Positions 22,263 through 33,412 of a stretch of 64,000 nucleotides of DNA are shown one piece after another. The stretch is from Paraphaeosphaeria minitans (Eukaryota > Ascomycota > Dothideomycetes > Pleosporales > Didymosphaeriaceae), in assembly GCA_015832175.1 (NCBI GenBank), contig WJXW01000001.1, positions 1,302,001 to 1,366,000 on the forward strand. The letters are read 5' to 3'. A program made the translations under genes and the position numbers. Numbering within the stretch: the stretch's first letter is position 1; every line of letters starts with the position of its first letter. The notes under the pieces are model-generated. The model saw only the letters and a list, made by a program, of their open reading frames with translations, had not been told where the DNA came from and ran no database searches.

Positions 22263-25200
22263 GGGAGAAGGTGGTGATGCTGACTTTGGAGTGCTGGATG
22301 GATTTACGGGATACAACAGCATGCTCTCCTGGGCACCTTGAAGCGTTACGGAACGGTCATGCATGGAATAGGTGATAGGTAACTGGTATGAAATGGATCA
22401 CCAGGATTTCTCTTTCAGTCTACTCGCTTGTGATCCGTTTATCCTTCCCGGCCAATCCGTCTTGCAGGTGGCTTTTGTTTGCGGCTGATACCGTAAGGAT
22501 TGCAATGAGCCAGCGCAGACTTCCCACATCGATCGAGCTCTGAAGAGTGCTCTTACCTCTCCCCATGCAGTCGTTCAAATGGGATTTCTGACGCATGCAA
22601 AGCTCATCTTCGTTGACAAGCTGCGGGTATGACTGCTGCTGTTTGGACTTTTTCGGTCCCTTCCTCAATCCTCCCATGCAGACAACCGTCTCGATTTTGC
22701 CTGTTCCCTAGCCTCACAGCAAGCCACTCCATGCACCCTTTCTTTCCCCACCTTGGTTTCTCGAGCCGCTTGCATGACAGGCCTGGGCCGGTACGGCGAA
22801 ATATACCGCCAGGAGCGCAGGGAATGCATAGCCAGTTCCGCTCGGAAGTCCAGCACAGGACAGCATCAGTACTGGATACACTTCTTTTGGGCTCCAAGAC
22901 ACATTCCTCCAAAGAGTGTAGCTGAAAGGTTCCCGAGCTTCTCTGCACGATAGCATGGAAGCTTAGGAGACAGACCGCCTTGACGCTCCATCAATGGCCT
23001 TTCTAGGATGCCAGACAGAGAAGACAGATGAACGGCCTGTCCAGGTTTTCGATAGAACAATAAAAATCCGGGCACCACACCCCGTCTTTCGATAGGTCTT
23101 TCCTTTTCCGGCCCGACACCAGGAACAGTCCCACATATAACTGGTCTTTACTTATTTTAGGCTTGGGGTGAGACTGGAGTGGTGTGAAGGAGACTGGTGT
23201 CTGGTCCCGAGTGAAAATATATTCATCTTCAACAATCCCGAGCCCAGACAATCGAAGCTTATTCGTAGATGATTTTGGAAAGACCCAAGGCGCGTCCTCA
23301 CATTCGTGGAGTGAGGATGTGATTGAATTGTCCAGGTGCTAAGGATATATGCCGCCATCAACTTTCTCAAAGCGTGCTTTTGCAGAGTTTCGACCGGACT
23401 AGGACATGGCGGCGGTCCCAACCCCTTTTTTTACTCTAGCGCGTCTGCGGCTGTGCTTTTCTTTGGACTTGGCAAGTACCCCGTACACTAGTACTCGCCC
23501 ATCACGGGATGTTCTGTAGATTCTTTTTAGGGAAGTGAAAGCCCGGGATCAAAGTCCCAATTTTCGCGCGTACATCAGCAAGAGGGTCATTAAGATTTAG
23601 AGAATACGGATCGATCCGGACGACGTTTTCTCTTGTCGAGTCCTCCAAGATACACATGGAGCGTTTATTCCCATTTTGGTTCCTTCTTTTCTTTCTTCCA
23701 CAGCAGTCAGCCAAAGAGGCACACATCCATAAAACCGTCGGATCTCCATGTTCCGGGAGCAAAACGTTTTTTATCATTCTCAAAGGCCACCACACCTAGA
23801 ATAGCACTCGGACATTCGACGTTTTGAAAATCGTCCTTCGCACAGGGAGAGCACACATCGTGTCTTTCCTCGTCATATTTGAAACCGGCTTGAGAGAGAC
23901 ACACACATAATCTCTCTCTCACCAATTCAGCTTGACGAGGTTTTGTGCGCAGCGCATGCAGGTCGCAAATGCTGCGTCGTGGTTCGCACGCTTCGCGTCG
24001 TCGCTAAACGTGAAGTCGGCTGCGTTGCGCAGGGCCGATTTCTTGATGTACTTGGGAACGGGGTAGTAAACCATGATTGAGAAGAGTCGAGCGTTCGATA
24101 CTTCCCGATCAGTTCTGCATCGTATTGCGCTGACAACGCCTCCAGCACGCAAACCAGTTTCACGCCTTTCTACTAGTTTTCGGAACCAATCAACCAGCTC
24201 GAAGCGCAAGGCTTCCAGTGGTCGACAGCCAAGGTCATAGGCGATGTATGTGATGGATTTTAGAGACGGCGACCAGCAGGCGTACACATGTTGGGAGGGT
24301 ACCCTAATCTTTGGTACCCAGGCATTTCCGCCACATCTCGTGGTCTCGGGAAATAGGCATGCCGGCCATGAGTACAGGTACTAGCTTTTGGGAGCTTGGT
24401 TTATTAGCTCTTTTCGTAACAGAGCAACTTGATTAAAAGCTGATAGAGACGGCACTTATTGATGAGCGGTAGGGGTGTGGTGCGTCAATTGCCGATCATG
24501 TATGCGTTGGTATTGGATTTGTCGAGACGCACACGTCGCTCATGGTACTATTCTAAAGTTTTTTTTGGACGCTTCACTGAAAGAGGAGGACCGCCGCGCG
24601 TTGATCAACGTGAAGTCGCTCTGTTCTGTTGGTAACACGGACTGATCGGGAGTTCTTCGAAAGAGCCGGGAAGAGCATGATGCATGTGTCGTTCGTTTTT
24701 CATGGGAAGCTCCAACAGACACAGACATGGCAGCGTAGTTGGAGAATTTAGTTCCTTTGTGTCTTTTCGAGGAAATCTTTCAAAGGAAAGACGTGGTCAG
24801 AATATTGGCGAACTTTGTATGTCCCGCGGAGTGGCCGGTCGCAGTGGTGTCGTTGCACCTCTCGTCCAGGGCGCACAGTATGAAATCAGATGTATGTAAT
24901 TTTGGCGAAAAAACAAACACACACACATAGACATGACTGTTCAATCATGAAGAGTCCGCCCATTTCCGATGCTGACTGCTGATAAGTGTGCGCGCCCTGC
25001 GCCTCCCCATGTCGACTTCTCCGTATTTTTTCTTTCACTTCCCTCGCCCAGGACGGACATGCCGTATCCGCGGGATACGATCGCTCTCCAAGAGGAAAAG
25101 GAGCAGATTTATCGTGTGCCAGGCTACACTGAAGTCCACCCACACATCAGGGAGTGGGTCGATTTTAATGTTCACAAATTTTTAGTCATCTAGACTTGCA

Positions 25201-27222
25201 GAGATGGCAAGATAGCAAATGTCGACAGCAGCGTCTTGGTTATTCAGGTTTCTCGCCAGGAACATTGAACCTGCCACCTCATATTATATAAGCCCAGCCA
25301 TATATTGGTTCCATTTTCGTTTTGAAGATGCTCGCAGCACCCGGGCAACTCTGCTCATAATGACTGATGCGGTAGCTCCCAACTTATCTCCGATCCGTAG
25401 GTAATAAATCAAACATGGATGAAGGGCGTTTGCCGCGGAAGAGCACATTAAGATTAAGGAGCTCCAGTTGAAGGCTCTGGGGTAGTATCCCAGACAAAGA
25501 CGTTACAACGCTGCTGCATTGTTGTAGTCCACCATGTCCAGGCGCAAATGCGGGTTACGGTAGTCATGCCCAGGACACCCAGCCAGGAACTTCCAACCAG
25601 CGAAGCCCATCAAAAAGCACCATGTCGGTTTCTGGTCACTTCGTGCCACAGGCCGGAAAGTCTCATTCCCGAGGAAGAACATGCTGCTAAACCGAAACCT
25701 TTTAAGCCAGCCATCCTACCGCGCGGGCAGACATGCGACCAGAGGAATTGACTTTTGGTCCAGCCATGTCGTGCAATCGAAGCCGTTTCTGGAGACACAC
25801 GCCAGATATATACCCGGCCAGCGGCCTGTCGCGCCTTAGATTCTGTCTTTTGGTAGTTCTGTACCACAGCCTGACTCCGCACTCGTGAGAATGAACATTA
25901 TATCGCTCGTTCTGTACTTTTGACCCGGGCACCTTCCTGCCGTGCCCACGTCCATGTGTAGGTATCCTAACCACATGGTTTTTCGACCAAGTCCGACCAG
26001 CGCCGCCCACAAAACCTCCCCCATTGGTCGCTCCACCCCAAACAAAGACATGGCGACCTCGTCGTCGCATCAACAAATACTGGGTAACGTGATTGAATGT
26101 ATTCGATCCGCGCGTCCTCCTCTCCCCCCCCCCAGCAGACATCCCCCACGACACCATCCTTGCTTTTTCGAGCGCCCCAGCCCACTATGAGCTCAAGTCA
26201 CTCTTTCAGTCGACCCGCACTGAAGACAAAGTGGGAAGAAAGAAGCCAGAAGGCACGGCAAGACGGACTCATATACACACGCCCCATCCCAACGCCTCAA
26301 GCCCTGCCACCCGCACCCGACGATAAAGGTGATATCCATCATCGCCGCAACCCGCTCGCAACAACACCTCTCAAGATCACATCCGAACCACGTGACAAGC
26401 ACAGTATCACCAAAATTTTGCCAATTGCTGTCCATCGCATCTCACGTCCTACCCTATCTCTTCTACGAAGGAAATAGATTCTGCGAACAACACATGTTGT
26501 ACCTACTACGACCCGCGCATTCCCGGTAGGGGGTTAGAGGGAATGTGCGAGGTGGGAGGTGGGAGGATAGGACGACGGCGAGAGGTTGTCATTGGTACCT
26601 AGAACATTTCGGATCCATGCACAGAACGATTGGGGAAAGGTGACAGCAGGTATCACCAGGGCAGTGTGCTTGTTCGAAAGGGTGCAGGACCGAATGTCGA
26701 AAACTCACGTAAGTAGTAGGTGGATATGCGCTCACCCCGTCCGGCATCGCTTCGACACCGCAAATGCCCAGAATGGAAAGCGAGGTACTAGGTATGAATA
26801 ATGAGAAAAAAAAAATAGGAAAAAGAAAAGAAAAGAGGTAGGTATCTGCACGCTGCTCGCTACGCCGCTGTAATGCAATGTAATGTCGTGAAGAAACATG
26901 CAAATGAAAATGCAGTCGGGAAATCAAACGCCGGGGCCTCTTGCCCTTCCACATCCTGGTATCTATGTACGACAAAAGACATCGACAACAACAAAAAAAC
27001 GCCTAAACGCCATCGCCAATCCATGTCGCCGTCCCCATCCCCGTCGTTGGCGCGTGGAAAATCCCCGTTGCGCACCCCAATGGCCTGCCTACCCATCAAG
27101 GTACTGAGCCCTCTTCCCCCCTCTCCCACTGCGCACAAATACACATTTTTCCATCCAACAAACACATCTCTTTTCGCTCAATACTCCCCCACAATATCAT
27201 ACCGCTCCGGAAGAACCTCACA
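22263..27222. other. Long gene-poor region (about 5 kb)
   Basis: No gene is supported. Open frames up to 151 codons occur on both strands (for example 22604-22948, 23919-24287 and 25702-26157 on the minus strand), but none has recognisable motifs. Simple sequences include CA-rich runs near 24915-24930, a C run near 26126 and an A run near 26810. The last part (about 27100-27220) is pyrimidine-rich, as expected for the promoter and leader of the adjoining ribosomal protein gene. The region could hold non-coding RNA genes, which cannot be judged by eye. Confidence 0.5.
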
Positions 27223-27557
27223 ATGTCGCACGCCTCCGTTTGGTACTCGCACCCGCGCACTTTCGGCAAAGGCTCGCGGAGCTGGCAAGTCTCCCTCTCT
27301 CCCCCTTCACACAGCCCACAAACCTTTTCCCGCGCGACCAGACAGGAGAAGACGATCTGAGAAGGTGTGTGATGGGTGTTAATGATCTTTCCGTAGTGTG
27401 GTCACCGGCGAGAAGAAGCACGCGGGGGTGATCCGCAAGTACGGGCTCAATATGAGCCGGCAGGCATTTCGGGAGAAGGCCGCGGATATCGGATTCGTCA
27501 AGGTGCGTAGTAGAGTTGAGAAAGAAGGAAACCGCTGACGGGGTGCAGTATCGCTGA
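27223..27557 (+). CDS. RPS29: Ribosomal protein uS14 (RPS29), three exons, zinc-ligand-poor form
   Basis: Exons are 27223-27284, 27397-27502 and 27549-27557; the last encodes only Tyr-Arg-stop. The product is 58 aa. It begins [20 protein letters not shown] and contains [19 protein letters not shown] and ADIGFVK, which match the cytosolic 40S protein S29 (about 56 aa) through its length. The first intron appears to use a GC donor (CTG/GCAAGT) with a TTAATG-like branch and CCGTAG acceptor; the second is 46 nt with a CGCTGACG branch. The family normally binds zinc through a CxxC...CxxC set. Here the first pair reads C-V-V-T and the second S-R-Q-A, so three of four ligands are absent. No internal exon restoring cysteines was found in intron 1. 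It is either a C-minus form or a diverged paralogue. Confidence 0.85.
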
Positions 27558-27802
27558 ACAACAGAAGCTGGGTGTGCTGTGCTGGGCGGAGGAAAAGTCG
27601 GTCGTAGGAAATCACACTGAGATACGAATATTCAATCCTTGTCTTGACCAGCGATAGCTTGACGTACCGTCTCTTCATCGCCGTTCTAATGCCGCAGCGG
27701 GGGCTCGCCAACGAGTAGAGTTTGCTGAGGGTGGAGAGCTCGGTACGTCCCTCTGTATGTCGGATTCGCGAGGTGGCCGTTCCAATCGCAAGGTAGTGTT
27801 CT

Positions 27803-28261
27803 CTATGACGCCGGGGCCAGACGTGGTAGGGGCGTTGGCGTTACAGCTGTGGGAAAGGCGCTGTCAGTGTCGCCGTCGATAAGATTGGACTTGCCCACAC
27901 GCACGAGGCGGGCCTTGCGGGGAAAGAACGAAGGACATTTGCGTTGGCCATTCTCAACACACTGATGGTCTCTGCACTTGCCTGGCATACACTCGCGGCC
28001 ACCATCGATGCAACGGCAGGATCCTGTTGCGCAGATTTTCTCGCATTCGCAACAAGGGAAGCGATGGGGACAGGTCGAAGGACATTTGCAGGCTTCGCGG
28101 CATGTTGTTTTGTTCGACCTGCAAGGGCAAGATGGCCCGCAATCACCCTCATGGTCGCAAGTGAATGGACCAGATTGTTTGTGTGGCTTTTGCAGGTTAC
28201 TGTACTCATCAGAGCACAGGTCGATGACCATTGCTGCTAGGTAAAGACCCTTGCTATGCAC
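27803..28261 (-). CDS. Small CXC-domain (E(z)/tesmin-type cysteine-rich) protein
   Basis: A single open frame of 152 codons. Residues about 35-101 hold some 17 cysteines in the spacing of a pre-SET CXC domain: CGPSCPCRSNKTTC, REACKCPSTCPHRFPCC, then CEKICATGSCRCI and RECMPGKC. Such domains bind zinc clusters and occur in Enhancer-of-zeste methyltransferases just before the SET domain, and in tesmin/TSO1 DNA-binding proteins. Neither a SET domain nor the rest of an E(z) protein is present around it, so this is either a stand-alone CXC protein or a fragment of a duplicated gene. The frame is complete with its own stop. A short acidic lead (VIDLCSDEYSNL) precedes the domain. Expression is unproven. 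Confidence 0.6.
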   Translation of the reverse strand: MHSKGLYLAAMVIDLCSDEYSNLQKPHKQSGPFTCDHEGDCGPSCPCRSNKTTCREACKCPSTCPHRFPCCECEKICATGSCRCIDGGRECMPGKCRDHQCVENGQRKCPSFFPRKARLVRVGKSNLIDGDTDSAFPTAVTPTPLPRLAPAS

Positions 28262-28270
28262 GAGGCTGAT

Positions 28271-28421
28271 GGTTACCGGAGGCGGCGAGGCTCCATGAAA
28301 GGTACCGTAGCTTCCGAGACTCGGTCCGGTTCGACTGCAAGGAACTTTGGTTACCGGAGGCCGCGAGGCTTCATGAAAGTTAGCTTCCGAGACTCGGTCC
28401 AGTTCGACTGCAAGGAACTTT
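28271..28421. repeat. Direct tandem duplication of a 73-78 bp unit
   Basis: Unit 1 is 28271-28348 and unit 2 is 28349-28421. Both begin GGTTACCGGAGG and end GCAAGGAACTTT. They differ by a few transitions and a 5-bp length difference where unit 1 has an extra GTACC-containing stretch. It lies immediately upstream of the CXC ORF, in its presumed promoter. Confidence 0.9.
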
Positions 28422-29611
28422 GGTTGTTGTTGGCGCTTGGTGGTGCTTCAACGCAAGCGCTGTACCTGAGTAGGTACGGTAGGTAGGTCGGCGGTCGCAA
28501 GGTGAGCGAGGGGGCTGGGTCTGGTCTGAGCGTCAGCAGGCATTTCATGCCTGCAGGTGTCGGTGCGTCTTTCAAGCTTCTGCCGCCTACCAAACTTCGC
28601 TGTATGCTGGCGGTTTTGCTATTCAAACATGTTGCTGTTGTGGTATCTATTGGTGTTTGGCAAACACGATGAAGGACGGTGGGAAAGAGGCGCTAAAAGG
28701 TGCGGGTGCTGCCAAGGCAACAAACATTGAAGGGCTGTACGACGTCTAGGTAGGTACCTATTAAGTAGGTACCTACCGTGGGTACTAGGCAATGCCAGGT
28801 GAAAGGAACGCGCGACTATACATGAGCGATGTTGACAAAAAGCGACTCTTCCAGAGCCTCGCCCTGCATGATCCCGTGGACCTACCTAACAGTCACCAAG
28901 TAACGTGTACCCGTCTTCTTTGTTGCCCGCTGCACGAGTCATGTATGCAAGGGCTATCGGCTCCCCGGATGAGCACGAACTCATCCCCTCGCCTACCTAC
29001 CGCCGCAGGTATAGCGCGAACCGTCCATGGGCAGTCTGATGAAGTCGTCCGAAGGAAGCGGTGTGTACTTGGAGCCAGCTTTTGGGACAGCCATAGTAGG
29101 TAGGGATGCGGGTCCAGGTCCAGGGCTATGGCTATGTCGAAGGTTTGAGTGCAGTGTCCGTCCCGTAGACTACCTAGGTGTAAGTGCAACGCCAAAGGCA
29201 CCGGCCAGCCCTCACCCCTACCTTTTTTATTTTACTCTACTTTGCTGCTCCTTCCACCAACATCTGAGCCCTCTCGCCGTGCAAAAGTCGGTTCCACGTG
29301 GAAGCATCACGGACACCTTCTCGCACGCGTCCCTCGATGCAGATGTTGATGCAGATAGATCTTATGTTGTAGGGGTGAACAATGCAAAAGGAACAAAGGA
29401 ACTGCAGTATGCAGTAGTCCGTCTACGCCCATACTCCACAGCCTAGCTCGCAGGCTACGTGAACCGTAGAGAAAACAGAATGAAAACCGCAAAAATGCAC
29501 ACATGCACGCTGGCATAACCCATAGTCGTGATGAAATCCAAACACACATCCAACACATCCGTCCACTATACAATCCCGCGTCCCTCACGTATATGCAACA
29601 ATGCAAACATG
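28422..29611. other. Intergenic region with TACC islands
   Basis: This lies upstream of the CXC ORF and downstream of the MCH1-type transporter. GGTAGGTACC-type words cluster at about 28470-28490 and 28748-28790. Open frames here show no recognisable content. Confidence 0.5.
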
Positions 29612-31408
29612 TCAAACAGCAACCGCCCTCTTCTTCCACCCGCCAGGTCCCCTCCACGCCCAAAGCCACAACCCCATGGCTACCCACACGCTCGCCGCCA
29701 TTGCCCAAAACGTCACAGCGTAGCACCCCTTGCCGTAACACAGCACATCGTCCGCGTCGCGCTGCAAGCCGGGCTCCCCACCGACGGCGCCCCGCTGGTA
29801 CACCGTCGCGTAGATGGCGCTCCACAGGGTGGCGCCTGCAGCGGGTGTCATGGCCAAAATGCCCCAGTTTGTGCCGAAGTTCTCGACGCCCCATACGACG
29901 GAGACGACGATGGGGGTGAGACTGAAGACGGCGCCGTAGCCTGCGCCGATGAGCGCGGAGACGGCGGCGAAACGCGAGGTGTGGTTCTGCACCCAGCCGG
30001 AGGCAAGGAGCAATTGGCCCATGGAGAGGATGAAGGCGAAGGTGAGCAGGAATGTGATGCGGGAGACGGAAAACTTCTTCATGTCGCGCGGGAGGAGCGA
30101 GGAGACGGAGTTTGCGACCGAGTCGGGTCCGCGGCGGTGCTGGTGGATAACGGCGCTGGGAGCGAGGATGTCGGAGAGAGTGCCTGTTACAAGGCGGGCG
30201 ACGGTGGAGGTAATGGCGACGATGGAGACGTGCGTCGCGGGAGAGGTGGTTGCCTGGGTGTGAGGAGGTGACAGCGTACCGATGATGGTACCCAGGTTGT
30301 TGATAAAAGCTTCGCCGGGGCCGGTGACGAGGAAGAAGCCGGTTGCGAGCCACCACATGGTAGGGTCGGAGATGTAGCGCTTGGTTTCTTCGTTGAGAAG
30401 CCAGGTCTTCTTGCGTGCTTCTTCTTCTACCTGAGCTTTCAGACGCTCAGCTTCGGACTGGAGGAAGTCGAAGGTAGAATCCGAGAGATCGCGAGGCTCC
30501 ATGGTACCATATCCGTGGGCACTGGCAGCCTGGGTGAAGAACTCGTCGTGGGCTAGCAAGCCCGATCGCTCTAGCTCTTCTACTGCTTGGTCAATCATGT
30601 CCTCCTCGTTCACAATCTGCAGGGCGAAGAAGCCGACGAGGCCGACAACACAGAGGGTGATGGCCAAGAACAAGAAGAAGCTGTAGACGTTCACGTCTCC
30701 CCTGGAGCCGTCTGGGTTCACGACGTAGAGCAGCCTGCTGCCGACCTGGCTCTGCCAGAATCCGCTCAGGCCAAAGGCAGCAATGGGCGCAGCCAGTGCG
30801 ATGCCCTTCCACTTGCCGCGGCCAAAGTTTTTGGCGCACGTTGTGACGGCCGACAGGTACATGCAGCTCGTGCCCATGCCTATGGCGACAAAGGACAGCA
30901 CCATGACTCCGAAGGGCCAGCCGTGGCCGCCCGCAGAAGGCGGAGGCCCGCTCTTGTAAGCAAAAGCAGCGAGCAGGTATCCCAGGCCGAACAAGACGCC
31001 GGACAGCGCGGAGGGCGTGGCCGGGCCGACGCGGTCGCAGAGGTAGCCAAAGGCAGGCACAGGCAGGTACATGGCCAGCTCGGCGGTGATGCTGACGATG
31101 TTGACCTGGAACTGGGTGTAGTGGAGCTGCGACTGGAACAGGTGGCCGTACAGCGAGTAGGCGGTGATGCTGCCGGCGCAAAGGCAGTTGGCGAGGGCCC
31201 AGATGAAGCTCAGCCATCGCACGGCTTCGCGCTGGATGCGGGCGCGGTCACGCTCCATGAGGCCTTCAGCCACCTGTTCGAAGAAGCTGCCGACGGAGCT
31301 CGGGGTCTGCGATCGGCGGCTCGGGTTGGAGTCGTTGTCGGCTTGGACGAGGGGACGGGGTGGGTGGTAGTCGAGCTTGTCGATGCCATTGTCGTTGTTG
31401 ATCTGCAT
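29612..31408 (-). CDS. MCH1: MCH1-like major facilitator (monocarboxylate-transporter homologue)
   Basis: An intron-less frame encodes 598 aa. A polar N-terminus is followed by two blocks of six hydrophobic helices separated by a long cytoplasmic loop (NEEDMIDQAVEELERSG onward). Family marks include SLYGHLFQSQLHYTQFQVN in the first half and ARLVTGTLSDILAP in the second. The name fits the fungal MCH1 group of vacuolar or plasma-membrane transporters; although related to monocarboxylate carriers, the yeast proteins have not been shown to move monocarboxylates, so the substrate is open. The gene is divergent from RRP42 with 358 bp between start codons, suggesting linked promoter regions. Two further Met residues exist downstream, but the first is upstream of all helices and is the simplest choice. 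Confidence 0.88.
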   Translation of the reverse strand: MQINNDNGIDKLDYHPPRPLVQADNDSNPSRRSQTPSSVGSFFEQVAEGLMERDRARIQREAVRWLSFIWALANCLCAGSITAYSLYGHLFQSQLHYTQFQVNIVSITAELAMYLPVPAFGYLCDRVGPATPSALSGVLFGLGYLLAAFAYKSGPPPSAGGHGWPFGVMVLSFVAIGMGTSCMYLSAVTTCAKNFGRGKWKGIALAAPIAAFGLSGFWQSQVGSRLLYVVNPDGSRGDVNVYSFFLFLAITLCVVGLVGFFALQIVNEEDMIDQAVEELERSGLLAHDEFFTQAASAHGYGTMEPRDLSDSTFDFLQSEAERLKAQVEEEARKKTWLLNEETKRYISDPTMWWLATGFFLVTGPGEAFINNLGTIIGTLSPPHTQATTSPATHVSIVAITSTVARLVTGTLSDILAPSAVIHQHRRGPDSVANSVSSLLPRDMKKFSVSRITFLLTFAFILSMGQLLLASGWVQNHTSRFAAVSALIGAGYGAVFSLTPIVVSVVWGVENFGTNWGILAMTPAAGATLWSAIYATVYQRGAVGGEPGLQRDADDVLCYGKGCYAVTFWAMAASVWVAMGLWLWAWRGPGGWKKRAVAV

Positions 31409-31766
31409 GGGGCGGGATGAGCAGCCGCGGGCGGTGCGGCGTGTGGGCGCGTGTGGGCGCGTGTGACAGGCGTATTACTGCTGTAACGTCATGGCCGCGC
31501 GCCGGCAGCGAAGGTTATGTAGCAAGAAGAGTTCACGATGAAGGCGACGGTCGCTGCTGGCATTAGTCTAGGTACCGGTACCGTACCGTAGTCTACCTAG
31601 TGCCCGCAGCCAAAGGACGGGGCGGTGGCTCTCTCTGCCAGCGCAAGCATGAATGACGCCCGCGGCCAGGCCCGAGCTTTGTTGCATTTTGGCCCCTCTC
31701 GAAAATATGTACAGCGACAGCTCCCTCCCACCACGCCTCCTCCCACCACGCTCCCTCCACGCAAAC
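31409..31766. promoter_or_regulatory. Bidirectional promoter between MCH1-like gene and RRP42
   Basis: This 358-bp interval separates two diverging start codons. It contains a short direct repeat of GTGTGGGCGC at about 31440-31462 and a GGTACCGGTACCGTACC island at about 31571-31590. CT-rich leader sequence lies just ahead of the RRP42 start. Confidence 0.6.
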
Positions 31767-32882
31767 ATGGCACCTCCGCAGCTCCAGCATGTCAATCTCT
31801 CGCCCGCCGAGCTGTCGTTCCTGCGCTCGACCCTCTGTCAGGATCCGCCCATCCGCTTCGACCACACCAAAGGCCCCAAGGACTTCCGCTCCATGCGCGC
31901 AGAGTACGATGTGCTGCCTGGCGCAAACGGAAGCGCTCGCATTGCCCTCGAGGACGGCACCGAGGCGCTTGTCGGCGTCAAGGCAGAGGTCGAAAAGTCA
32001 CAGTGGCGGCCATCCGGGGATGCACAATTGCGCGACGCCGACGCTGACGCCAACGACAAAGATGCCAAGGCCAAGGGACAGAACTCGTGGATGGAGATGA
32101 GTGTGGAGATTCCAGGCTTCCGCGACGACGACGCGCTGCCCGTGTTCCTCGCCTCGATGCTCACCGAGAGCCTGCTCGCCAGTGGGGGGCTCAAAGACAG
32201 ACTGTACATCAACAGCCGCTTCCACTGGAAGCTGTACATCGACGTGGGTGGCTCCTTCCTCGTGCACATTTCTATGCTAACCGTCCAGATCCTCCTCCTC
32301 TCGCCACCCCTCTCCTACCCGCTCGCCCTCCTCTCCATGACCACGCACCTGGCTCTGCTCACCTCGCGCCTGCCCGCCTTGAAGTCGGACAAGGACGAGG
32401 ACCCGTTATTTGACGATGACTGGGATGCCGCCGTCTTCCTCTATCCCAAGAGCAAAGCGAACGCGTCCGAGGACAAGCCTCCCGTCATTGTGCTGGCCAT
32501 GGCCGTCGGACCCAACATCATCTTCGACCCGTGCATGGAGGAACTGGCCGTCGCTGATGCCGTGCTCGCAATTGCATGCGCGAATGCCACTGCGTCATCT
32601 TCGCGCGCACGGATTGTCTCGGTCCGCACCATCGACCCTCCATCCCACCTCACTCCCCCAGGCGTACCAAACTCGATGAACTCCGCTACCGGTGGAACCG
32701 TCCCAGCATCGAGTGCCGAAGCCTTGACACAGCGAGAGCTTTTCGCAAATTCTGGCGTCTGGACCCCTCCGAGAGGTGGCATGAAGAGAGGACTAATCTC
32801 TCAGGTCGTGAAGATGGTAGTCGAGGAGGGAGGAGTCGCTGAAGAAGTCATCAGCGCTTTGCACGCCATTGAACTCGGGTGA
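31767..32882 (+). CDS. RRP42: Exosome complex subunit RRP42 (RNase PH fold)
   Basis: The chosen start MAPPQLQHVNLSPAELSFL gives 371 aa; the frame is open 38 codons upstream, but that lead is rich in Pro/Arg and unlike the family. RNase PH-type features are DPPIRFDHTKGPKDFRS, then ALVGVKAEVE, RLYINSRFHWKLYIDVGG in the middle, and DPCMEELAVADAVLAIA near the end of the second subdomain. RRP42 is one of six RNase PH-like ring subunits of the eukaryotic exosome and is catalytically inactive itself; the ring acts in 3' to 5' RNA processing and decay in nucleus and cytoplasm. An insertion rich in Asp/Ala/Lys at about residues 90-105 is likely a surface loop. Confidence 0.9.
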   Translation: MAPPQLQHVNLSPAELSFLRSTLCQDPPIRFDHTKGPKDFRSMRAEYDVLPGANGSARIALEDGTEALVGVKAEVEKSQWRPSGDAQLRDADADANDKDAKAKGQNSWMEMSVEIPGFRDDDALPVFLASMLTESLLASGGLKDRLYINSRFHWKLYIDVGGSFLVHISMLTVQILLLSPPLSYPLALLSMTTHLALLTSRLPALKSDKDEDPLFDDDWDAAVFLYPKSKANASEDKPPVIVLAMAVGPNIIFDPCMEELAVADAVLAIACANATASSSRARIVSVRTIDPPSHLTPPGVPNSMNSATGGTVPASSAEALTQRELFANSGVWTPPRGGMKRGLISQVVKMVVEEGGVAEEVISALHAIELG

Positions 32883-33412
32883 AAGGGCAGCAATCGCCTG
32901 CTCAGTTTACTTACGTCCCGCAGATTTTGACACACCAAATGTCACCGTAGGGTGAAGCCGCTCGCAACTACATGGTGATTCGAGGGCGATTGACGGCCTT
33001 GCAGCCGATAAAATCCGCCCCGACGTGGGCCGCACAGGGCGCTCTCTAGACCCATCGCGAGTGTCGGCTTGTCCACCACAACACATGGCTTGCTTGGCTG
33101 GTGCCGAAATAGAAATCAGCCCTGCCCAGCCTGTTGTTCGAGCCGTGGGGGCCGCAACCCCACCTATCATAGCATGCGACAGGACGAGACTCGCAAATTC
33201 CCTGCCGTTCATAGTCTAGTCGCCATTTTAATGCAACAACAAAAATATGACCTTGTCCACGTTTTGAGCATCCTTCGCACTGCAGGCAGCCTTGGTCTTT
33301 CTTTTCCTTGTGCGCTTCTGTAATGACGCAGGTTATTTGAACATATTTTCTCTTCTTCTTCCTTCTCTTCACACCAGATCTCTCAATCGAGGCTTCTACT
33401 TGGGCTTTAGCT
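32883..33412. other. Intergenic region
   Basis: This lies between RRP42 and the broken membrane-protein gene, both on the plus strand. No coding or repeat feature was found; a T/C-rich stretch at about 33345-33375 precedes the next gene. Confidence 0.5.

Noticed and set aside
23919..24287. A 122-codon minus-strand frame in the gene-poor region
   Set aside because: The sequence looks varied, but no family is recognisable and no flanking exons could be joined. Left unannotated.
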